From Candidatus Aminicenantota bacterium (lineage in GTDB: Bacteria; Acidobacteriota; Aminicenantia; Aminicenantales; Saccharicenantaceae), in assembly GCA_026393955.1 (NCBI GenBank), contig JAPKZE010000155.1:1-9080 (forward strand): a stretch of 9,080 nt of DNA, given 5' to 3'. A program made the translations under genes and the position numbers. Below the pieces are notes generated by a model that saw nothing but the letters and a program-made list of their open reading frames with translations, was not told the DNA's origin and searched no databases. Positions 1-5,266 of this stretch are shown here, in pieces. Numbering within the stretch: position 1 is the stretch's first letter; each line of letters begins with the position of its first letter.

Positions 1-689
1 ATGATGCGGCCGATAATGTCCAGGATGGGACGGATGATGACACTCAGGAGGCCCAGCACGATCAAGCCCATGACGATGAAAATTCCGTAAGGCCTCAGCT
101 TGTCGTAAGCCGCGGCGGCCTTGTCGGAGAGGAGCCCCGACAGCACGCCGCTCCCGTCCAGCGGAGGCACGGGGATGAGATTGAAGACGGCAAGATAGGT
201 GTTGATGAGTATGAAAAAGAAGAGGACGAGCACGAGCCCCTCGAGGGGATAGATCCCGGCGTGGACCTGTTGATCCCCTCTGAGAAAACGAGCCAGGAAC
301 CCGATCGTGCCTGGCCGAACAGCTTTGACGGCCAGGATGAGGACCAGGGACACGGCCGCAGCGGTCATGTTGGCCGCCGGGCCGGCGAAGGAGATCCAGA
401 GGTTGTCTCGCCGGGGATGGCGGAGGTTCCGGGGATTGACCATGACCGGCTTGGCCCAGCCGAAGACGGGTGCGCCGGCGATGCGCAGCATGAGAGGAAG
501 GAGGACCGTGCCGATCGGATCGATGTGGGCGAGGGGATTGAGGGACACCCGGCCCATGGCCGCCGCCGTCGGGTCGCCCTTTTTCATCGCCGTCCAGGCG
601 TGGGCGGCCTCGTGGATGGTGATGGCGAAGAGGAGGGCGAACAGGCTGAGGACGGTTTCCAGGCTGAAGATATTTGCAAGGTTCGTCAT
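1..689 (-). CDS. M50 family (site-2 protease-like) membrane zinc metalloprotease, 3' end outside window
   Basis: This is a membrane-embedded zinc metalloprotease of the S2P/M50 family, in the short form without a PDZ domain. Translating the minus strand from the ATG at 689 gives 229 residues that stay open to the window edge, so the C-terminus is missing. A first hydrophobic segment (about residues 11-25) runs into the zinc motif HEAAH (H26, E27, H30). A GWAKPV motif lies near 77-82 and FAGPAAN at 101-107. Further hydrophobic segments are at about 108-122 and 150-170. NLIPVPPLDG (170-179) supplies the third ligand, D178, and another hydrophobic stretch covers about 202-220. All three metal ligands are present, so it looks active. 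Family members cleave substrates within the membrane; the substrate here cannot be inferred. No clear Shine-Dalgarno precedes the start. Two plus-strand ORFs over this region are shadows. Confidence 0.93.
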   Translation of the reverse strand, partial: MTNLANIFSLETVLSLFALLFAITIHEAAHAWTAMKKGDPTAAAMGRVSLNPLAHIDPIGTVLLPLMLRIAGAPVFGWAKPVMVNPRNLRHPRRDNLWISFAGPAANMTAAAVSLVLILAVKAVRPGTIGFLARFLRGDQQVHAGIYPLEGLVLVLFFFILINTYLAVFNLIPVPPLDGSGVLSGLLSDKAAAAYDKLRPYGIFIVMGLIVLGLLSVIIRPILDIIGRI

Positions 690-707
690 GGCTGAAAAAG
701 AACATCA

Positions 708-736
708 TTTATAGCACATCCGGCGGAATCCGTAAA
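708..736 (-). promoter_or_regulatory. Candidate sigma-70-type promoter for the M50 protease gene
   Basis: On the minus strand a TATAAA -10 box (708-713) is preceded by TG one base upstream, giving an extended -10. It sits 17 bases from a TTTACG -35 box (731-736, 4 of 6 to consensus). The predicted start near 701 would leave a leader of only about 12 bases before the ATG at 689. That agrees with the lack of a ribosome binding site. It occupies most of the gap between the two leftmost genes. Found by eye only. Confidence 0.4.
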
Positions 737-752
737 CAGCGCCGCGTCCGGA

Positions 753-1037
753 TCAGTGGGACTCGAGGACGAGCTCGTAGCCCTCGCGGACGGGGTCCGA
801 CAGGAACAGCGGCATGAACTTGACCAGCTGTTCCTGGTAGTAGCGGTTCTCCTCGTTGGCCACCGCCGAGGCCTCGTCGTCCCAGAAGGTCAGGGCGACG
901 CAGCGGGCCGCCTGACGGTCGGCCAGGACGTAGAAGCCCCGGAAGCCCTTCTGGGCCCGGGCCGCGGGAATGACGCTTTCCTCGAAGATGCGGAGGCCCT
1001 CGTCGTACATCTCGACGCGGAAGGTCAGCGTGGTCAT
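753..1037 (-). CDS. ABM-fold (antibiotic biosynthesis monooxygenase-like) small protein
   Basis: This is a 94-residue protein of the ABM-like, dimeric alpha/beta-barrel type. Visible hallmarks are an opening strand (TTLTFRVEM), a helix with FEESVIPAARAQKGFRGFYVL (about 18-38), a second strand ending in LTFWDDEASAVA (49-60) and a YYQEQL helix (66-71). Proteins of this fold include quinol monooxygenases and many small stress or unknown proteins. The sequence alone does not give a substrate, and enzyme activity is not assured. The start is uncertain. ATG 1037 fits the usual length of about 95 residues but lacks a well-spaced Shine-Dalgarno. ATG 1136 has a GGGAGGGG upstream and GC-rich third positions, but would add 33 residues atypical of the family. 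A TTG at 1169 would overlap the -10 box and is unlikely. The gene probably has its own promoter. Confidence 0.8.
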   Translation of the reverse strand: MTTLTFRVEMYDEGLRIFEESVIPAARAQKGFRGFYVLADRQAARCVALTFWDDEASAVANEENRYYQEQLVKFMPLFLSDPVREGYELVLESH

Positions 1038-1068
1038 GCGGACGTAGATATTCCCGCCTACCGTCGGT

Positions 1069-1111
1069 CGGCGGTCCTTGCTGTCCGCCGTGGCCGGGAT
1101 CATGAATCCCG
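1069..1111 (-). other. Two small hairpins upstream of the ABM gene start
   Basis: If transcription starts near 1158 and translation at 1037, the transcript has a leader of about 120 bases. Two stems can form in it: CGGGAT/ATCCCG with a 5-base loop (1095-1111) and CGGCGG/CCGCCG with a 10-base loop (1069-1090). They match no riboswitch class that I recognise. Six-base stems are common in GC-rich DNA, and this stretch may instead be coding if ATG 1136 is used. Confidence 0.25.
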
Positions 1112-1165
1112 TCCGGCGGCCGACCCGGAGACGCATCGGTTCCGGCCCCTCCCTGTCCTGGGAAT

Positions 1166-1194
1166 ACAATAAACCCCTCGGTCGCCGGAGTCAA
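1166..1194 (-). promoter_or_regulatory. Candidate sigma-70 promoter for the ABM gene
   Basis: The minus strand carries TTGACT (1189-1194, 5 of 6 to the -35 consensus), a spacer of exactly 17 bases and TATTGT (1166-1171, 4 of 6 to the -10 consensus). It begins only a few bases after the amidohydrolase stop codon, where a new transcription unit would be expected. The predicted start is near 1158. The -35 box is the loop of a short inverted repeat, listed separately. Confidence 0.5.
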
Positions 1195-1199
1195 CCGGC
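1184..1199 (-). repeat. Inverted repeat GCCGG-6 nt-CCGGC enclosing the -35 box
   Basis: Five-base arms GCCGG and CCGGC flank TTGACT, immediately after the amidohydrolase stop codon. As RNA it could be a short stem at the 3' end of the amidohydrolase transcript. As DNA it could be an operator over the -35 box. No T-run follows it, so it is not a good intrinsic terminator by itself. The arms are short enough to be chance in GC-rich DNA. Confidence 0.3.
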
Positions 1200-1200
1200 C

Positions 1201-2907
1201 TTAAAAAACGAGGGCCGGATCGCGGAAGACCTCCCGGCCGTCGAGGAGCGTCAGGAGCACCTTGGCGCGTCCGATCTCGGAGGGCGGAACGGCGTACAGG
1301 TCGCGGTCGAGGACGATCAGGTCGGCCGCCTGGCCGGCCGCCAGGGTGCCCCGCCAGCCTTCTTCGTGACTGAGCCAGGCGCCGTTCACGGTGTAGGCCC
1401 GGAGCATGGTCGTGAGATCGACCCGCTCCTCGGGGATCCAGGCCTCGCCCGGGGGGTCCTCGGGCCCCCGGCGGGTCAGGGCGACCTGGATGGCCTGGAG
1501 CGGGTCGAGGGAGGAGACCGACCAATCGCTGCCCCCGGCGATCACGGCCCCGGTCCGGGCGACGCTCCCGATCGGGTAGAGCCAGCGCGACCGGGCCGGT
1601 CCCAGGATGGGCAGGGTCAGGTCGGTGATGTAGGGATCGGCGTAAGCCCACAGGGCCTGGAAGTTGGCCGCGGCGCCGAGCCGCCGGAAGCGCGGGATGT
1701 CGGCGGGATCGATGAGCTCGAGGTGGGCGATGTGGTGGCGCATGTCGCGGAAGCCGTTGGCCCGGCCGGCCGCCTCGAAGGCGTCGAGGGCCATGCGGAC
1801 GGCCCGGTCGCCGATGGCGTGGACGTGGATCTGGAATCCGGCCCGGTCGAGCGCTACGGCCAGCGCGTCGAACGCCTCGGGCTCGAGGAGAGGCGTCCCC
1901 CGGTCCCCGGGCCGGTCGACGTAGGGCTCCAGGAGCGCTGCGGTATGCGGCTCCATGACCCCGTCGGCGAAGATCTTGGCCGCGGTCGCCTTGAGCCGCC
2001 GGCCCGCGTATCGCCGGCGAAGCTCTGTCAGCCGCCCGGTCTCGGATACGCCACGATCGGTGTTTACGTGGAGCGAGGCCAGGACCCGGACCGAGAGCTC
2101 CCCGGCGCGGTCGAGGGCCGCGTAGGCATCGAGGAGAGCCGGGCCGGCGCTGGCCTCGATGATCGACGCGATGCCGTGCTGGTTGGCCAGCGTCTGTCCG
2201 GCCCGCAGTCCTTTTATATAGTCCTCCGGTCCGAGATCGGGAACGAACCTGTCGACAAGGCCCGCGGCGCTCTCGCGGAGGGTCCCGCTCGGCTCGCCCG
2301 TGCCCGGGTCGCGCTCGATCCGGCCGCCGGCCGGGTCCGGGGTGGACCTGGTGACGCCGGCCAGGGCCAGGGCCCGGGAGTTCGCCCAGGCGGAATGGCC
2401 GTCGGCCGAGGCGAGCACGGCCGGACGGTCGGGCACGGCGGCGTCCAGGTCCTCCTTGCGCGGGTTCGCCTGCGGGAAGAGGGGCAGGTCCCAGCCGCCC
2501 CCGGTGACCCACGCGGCGCCGGGATGGGCCGCGGCGTAATCGCGGACCTTGGCCATGACCTGGTCCTTCGTCCGGAGCCCGTTGAGGTCGCAAAGGCCGA
2601 GCTCGACGCCGCCGGTGACGAGATGGATGTGCGAATCCTGGAAGGCCGGCAGGACCATGCGCCCGCCGAGGTCGACGACCCGGGTGGCCTGGCCGCGCAG
2701 GCGTAACGCGCCGGCGCGGCCGCCGGCGAAGATGATCTTGCCGCCGGCCACGGCCAGGGCCTCGGCCCGGGGTGCGTCCGCGGCCATGGTGACGACCTTG
2801 GCGTTCGTCAGGATGAGGTCGGCCTGTTGCGCCGGGCGGCCGCCGCACGACGCGGCGGCCAGGGCGGCGGCGATGAGCGCGAGGACGGCGGTGCGGAGCT
2901 TCGACAT
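1201..2907 (-). CDS. Amidohydro_3 / YtcJ-like metal-dependent amidohydrolase, predicted lipoprotein
   Basis: This 568-residue amidohydrolase-superfamily enzyme is of the YtcJ type, which hydrolyses C-N bonds (amides, cyclic amides, formyl groups). The substrate is not determinable. An N-terminal signal, MSKLR followed by a hydrophobic Ala/Leu stretch, ends at AAASC with C21 as the likely lipidation site, so the enzyme should sit outside the cytoplasmic membrane. The metal site is complete: HIH (H93, H95) in FQDSHIHL, K311 in KIFADG, H363 in HVHAIGDRA, H392/H395 in HHIAHLE and D461 in GGSDWS. The C-terminal GQAADLIVLDRD closes the small beta domain. ATG 2907 is chosen because GGGAGGAG lies 9 bases upstream. 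An earlier ATG at 2937 overlaps the nfnB stop as ATGA but has no usable spacing to a ribosome site. A 26-base gap after nfnB suggests co-transcription, although the function has no obvious link to the redox complex. Confidence 0.93.
   Translation of the reverse strand: MSKLRTAVLALIAAALAAASCGGRPAQQADLILTNAKVVTMAADAPRAEALAVAGGKIIFAGGRAGALRLRGQATRVVDLGGRMVLPAFQDSHIHLVTGGVELGLCDLNGLRTKDQVMAKVRDYAAAHPGAAWVTGGGWDLPLFPQANPRKEDLDAAVPDRPAVLASADGHSAWANSRALALAGVTRSTPDPAGGRIERDPGTGEPSGTLRESAAGLVDRFVPDLGPEDYIKGLRAGQTLANQHGIASIIEASAGPALLDAYAALDRAGELSVRVLASLHVNTDRGVSETGRLTELRRRYAGRRLKATAAKIFADGVMEPHTAALLEPYVDRPGDRGTPLLEPEAFDALAVALDRAGFQIHVHAIGDRAVRMALDAFEAAGRANGFRDMRHHIAHLELIDPADIPRFRRLGAAANFQALWAYADPYITDLTLPILGPARSRWLYPIGSVARTGAVIAGGSDWSVSSLDPLQAIQVALTRRGPEDPPGEAWIPEERVDLTTMLRAYTVNGAWLSHEEGWRGTLAAGQAADLIVLDRDLYAVPPSEIGRAKVLLTLLDGREVFRDPALVF
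1203..1239 (-). terminator. Weak terminator-like stem plus T6 at the end of the amidohydrolase gene
   Basis: On the minus strand GGCCGG (1234-1239) can pair with CCGGCC (1213-1218) across a 15-base loop. Four bases later comes a run of six T (1203-1208) that overlaps the last codons and the stop. The layout resembles an intrinsic terminator, and a promoter follows directly, but the loop is large and the stem-to-T gap is long. Confidence 0.25.
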
Positions 2908-2916
2908 GGTCCTGGT

Positions 2917-2924
2917 CTCCTCCC
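2917..2924 (-). promoter_or_regulatory. Ribosome binding site of the amidohydrolase gene
   Basis: GGGAGGAG lies 9 bases before ATG 2907. It decides for this start over the ATG at 2937, whose GGAGG directly abuts the start codon. Confidence 0.75.
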
Positions 2925-2933
2925 GGGCGTGGA

Positions 2934-4439
2934 TCATCCTCCGGAACCGTTCCGGAGGCGGCGGTCGATGGCCGCCGCCGCGGTCCTGGCGTCGCCCATG
3001 GCCAGGATGACGGTGGCGCCGCCCCGGACGATGTCGCCGCCGGCGTAGACGCCCGGCAGGGACGTCGCCATGGTCGCCCAATCGACGTCGATCGTGCCCC
3101 ACTTCCCGACGCTTAGGCCGGGTGTCGTCTGCGGGATCAGGGGATTCGGGCTCTGGCCGATGGCCACGACGACGAGGTCGACCTCGGTGATGAATTCCGA
3201 TCCGGGGACCGGCACGGGGCGGCGGCGGCCGGACGCGTCGGGCTCGCCGAGCTCCATGCGCAGGCACTCCATGGCCTCGAGCCGGCCGTGCGCGTCGCCG
3301 ATGTAGCGCGTCGGCACGGTCAGGAAGTGGAACTCGATGCCCTCCTCCTCGGCGTGGTGGACCTCCTCGACCCGGGCCGGCATCTCGACCCGGGAGCGAC
3401 GATAGATGATGAGGGCCCGCTCGGCTCCGAGCCTTCTGGCCGTCCGGACGGAGTCCATGGCCACGTTGCCGCCGCCGATGACGGCCGCCCGGCGGCCGGG
3501 GAAGACGGGCGTATCGTAGCGGGGGAAATCGTACGCGCGCATCAGGTTGACCCGGGTCAGGTACTCGTTGGCCGAATAAACGCCGACCAGGTTCTCGCCG
3601 GGGACCTTCATGAAGTTGGGCAGGCCCGCCCCGCTGCCGATGAAGACGGCCTCGTAGCCGTCGGCCCGGAGGTCGTCCAGGGTCGCCGTCCGGCCGACGA
3701 TGAAGCTCAGGCGGAGCTCGACCCCGAGCCGTTCCAGGTAGTCGACCTCGGCGACGAGGATCGACTTGGGCAGGCGGAACTCGGGGATGCCGTAGACGAG
3801 GACCCCGCCCGCGTCGTGGAGGGCCTCGAAGATGGTCACCCGGTGACCGGCCCGGGCCAGTTCGCCGGCCACGGTCAGACCGGCCGGGCCGGCCCCGACG
3901 ACGGCCACCTTGTGTCCGGTCGGCGGGGGAAGGCTCGGGACGACGGCGCCGCCCCGCGTCCGCTCGATATCGGAGACGAAGCGCTCCAGGTTGCCGATGG
4001 CCACCGGCACCCCCGTGGCCTTGCGCAAGTGGCACGTCTCCTCGCACTGGGTCTCCTGCGGACAGACCCGGCCGCAGACGGCGGGCAGGCTGTTGGCCTC
4101 GCGGACCTTGGCCGCGGCCGCCGCGAACTCGCCTTTTTCGACGAGCTTGACGAACGTGGGGATGTCGATGCGGACGGGACAGCCGGCGATGCAGCCCGGC
4201 TTGGCGCAGTCCAGGCACCGCCGGGCCTCCGCGACGGCCTCCTCGGCCGAGAGCCCCAGGTTGACCTCGGCGAAATCCAGGCTGCGCTCCGCGGCCGTGC
4301 GCTGGGGCATGGGCCGGCGGGCGATCTTGATGCGCTCCTTGACCGGCACGGCCCGGCGCAGCTCCTTGCGCCAGTCCTTCTCGAACTCGGCCAGGATCTC
4401 GGCTGCGAGGGCGGGGCCGATCTTGTCCTGCCCGCTCAC
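2934..4439 (-). CDS. nfnB: NfnB: NADPH-binding flavoprotein subunit of the ferredoxin:NADP oxidoreductase (GltD family)
   Basis: This 501-residue large Nfn subunit belongs to the family of the glutamate synthase small chain. It carries FAD and two [4Fe-4S] clusters and acts in the cytoplasm. Eight cysteines form the N-terminal cluster domain: C75, C78, C83, C87, then C122, C126, C132, C136 in CGRVCPQETQCEETC. The FAD Rossmann motif VVGAGPAG is at 180-187, GGVLVYGIPEFRLP at 211-224, and a second nucleotide site VIGGGNVAMD at 320-329. YRRSR (346-350) suits the NADPH 2'-phosphate. GVYAGGDIVRG (463-473) closes the FAD site. In Nfn this FAD is the bifurcating flavin. The start is GTG 4439, overlapping the nfnA stop as GTGA, with AAGAGGAG 8 bases upstream. 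An in-frame extension to 5186 is a shadow of nfnA. A role as a glutamate synthase beta chain is less likely because nfnA is adjacent and no large chain is in view. Confidence 0.95.
   Translation of the reverse strand: MSGQDKIGPALAAEILAEFEKDWRKELRRAVPVKERIKIARRPMPQRTAAERSLDFAEVNLGLSAEEAVAEARRCLDCAKPGCIAGCPVRIDIPTFVKLVEKGEFAAAAAKVREANSLPAVCGRVCPQETQCEETCHLRKATGVPVAIGNLERFVSDIERTRGGAVVPSLPPPTGHKVAVVGAGPAGLTVAGELARAGHRVTIFEALHDAGGVLVYGIPEFRLPKSILVAEVDYLERLGVELRLSFIVGRTATLDDLRADGYEAVFIGSGAGLPNFMKVPGENLVGVYSANEYLTRVNLMRAYDFPRYDTPVFPGRRAAVIGGGNVAMDSVRTARRLGAERALIIYRRSRVEMPARVEEVHHAEEEGIEFHFLTVPTRYIGDAHGRLEAMECLRMELGEPDASGRRRPVPVPGSEFITEVDLVVVAIGQSPNPLIPQTTPGLSVGKWGTIDVDWATMATSLPGVYAGGDIVRGGATVILAMGDARTAAAAIDRRLRNGSGG
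2938..2958. repeat. Perfect palindrome, 10-bp arms with a 1-base centre, at the end of nfnB
   Basis: The arms CCTCCGGAAC and GTTCCGGAGG are exact reverse complements around one base. They lie within the last codons of nfnB, two bases before its stop codon. As RNA this gives a stem of about 9 bp with a 3-base loop, just upstream of the amidohydrolase ribosome binding site. No T-run follows. It could be an mRNA-stabilising or attenuating hairpin between the redox genes and the amidohydrolase, or a dyad operator. Confidence 0.6.
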
Positions 4440-5266
4440 GGGAACCGCTCCTCTTCCCAGGCGCAGAGCGACCGGATCTCGTCGTCGAAGTAGGACCGCC
4501 GCCGGGCGTAGAGCTCGACCCAGTCGACGAGGTGGCCGTCGAAATCCGGACCGTCGACGCAGGCGAACTTGGTCCGGCCGTCCACGGTCACCCGGCAGGC
4601 CCCGCACATGCCCGTGCCGTCCACCATGATCGGATTGAGGCTGACCACGGTCTTGACGCCGGAGGGCCGCGTGGCTTCGGCGATGCTCGACATGAGATAG
4701 GTGCAGCCGACGGCGACGACGCGGTCGATCCGGCCGCGCCCGAGGATGTCGCGGACGTGGCGGGGCACGTAGTCCGTATCGCCGGTGAGGCCGTCCCGCG
4801 AGGAGACGATGAGCTCGTCGGCGACCGATTCCAGCTTGTCCCTCCAGTACAGGAGGTAATGGGCCTTGACGTCGACGAGGACGATGACGCGGTTGCCGGC
4901 CGCCTTGAAGGCCCGGGCCAGGGGATGGATGGCCGCGATGCCGAAACAGCCGCCGGCGCAAAGCACGGTCCCGACGGACCCGATCTCCGAAGGCAGGCCC
5001 AGGGGCCCGGCGAAGATGGGGACGGTGTCCCCGGCCTCGAGCAGGGCCAGCTTTCGCGTCGTCGTGCCGACGGCCATGAAGACGGAGACGACCGTGCCGC
5101 GGTCGCGGTCCCAGTCGGCGATCGTCAGCGGGATCCGTTCGCCGCGGGCGTCCGGCATGACCATGACGAACTGGCCCGGCCGGCACTTGCGGGCGATCTC
5201 CGGCGCCTCGACCTCGAGCAGATGGATGTTGGGGACCAGGCGTTCACGGCGGACGACGCGGGGCAT
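4436..5266 (-). CDS. nfnA: NfnA: FAD/[2Fe-2S] subunit of the ferredoxin:NADP oxidoreductase (PyrK/FNR-like)
   Basis: This 276-residue small Nfn subunit is related to PyrK and the ferredoxin-NADP reductase fold. The FAD domain comes first, with RPGQFVMVMP (29-38) and the flavin motif ERIPLTIAD (43-51). The nucleotide domain follows with VLCAGGCFGIAAIHPLAR (101-118) and VVAVGCTYLM (183-192). The C-terminal [2Fe-2S] site reads D216-x4-C221-x2-C224-x11-C236. The first ligand position, Cys in PyrK, is Asp here, which is the known Nfn signature. In characterised Nfn this subunit exchanges electrons with NAD(H). Here a NuoF-type subunit sits in the same operon, so the complex may have two NADH-type sites. 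ATG 5266 shares its A with the stop of the preceding gene (TGATG) and has AGGAGG 8 bases upstream. The length is normal for the family. Confidence 0.93.
   Translation of the reverse strand: MPRVVRRERLVPNIHLLEVEAPEIARKCRPGQFVMVMPDARGERIPLTIADWDRDRGTVVSVFMAVGTTTRKLALLEAGDTVPIFAGPLGLPSEIGSVGTVLCAGGCFGIAAIHPLARAFKAAGNRVIVLVDVKAHYLLYWRDKLESVADELIVSSRDGLTGDTDYVPRHVRDILGRGRIDRVVAVGCTYLMSSIAEATRPSGVKTVVSLNPIMVDGTGMCGACRVTVDGRTKFACVDGPDFDGHLVDWVELYARRRSYFDDEIRSLCAWEEERFP
4448..4455 (-). promoter_or_regulatory. Ribosome binding site fixing the GTG start of nfnB
   Basis: AAGAGGAG ends 8 bases before GTG 4439 and lies within the last codons of nfnA. It supports the GTG over the far-upstream in-frame starts. 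Confidence 0.75.

Noticed and set aside
261..714. Plus-strand frames of 144 and 135 codons at the left end
   Set aside because: They lie opposite the M50 protease, whose minus-strand frame has the HEAAH and PPLDG motifs.
719..752. Possible terminator hairpin after the ABM gene (TCCGG...CCGGA)
   Set aside because: The loop is large, a bulge is needed, no T-run follows, and the region is better explained by the M50 promoter.
2908..4218. In-frame upstream extension of the amidohydrolase to about 1005 residues
   Set aside because: It runs through nfnB in the wrong frame; the lipoprotein signal peptide and ribosome site place the start at 2907.
1078..4493. Long plus-strand open frames of 542 and 401 codons opposite the amidohydrolase and nfn genes
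   Set aside because: Both are shadows with no recognisable motif and biased composition; the minus-strand frames carry complete family signatures.
4440..5186. In-frame upstream extension of nfnB to 750 residues
   Set aside because: It overlaps nfnA and reads as low-complexity Arg/Gly; GTG 4439 has a good ribosome site and matches family length.
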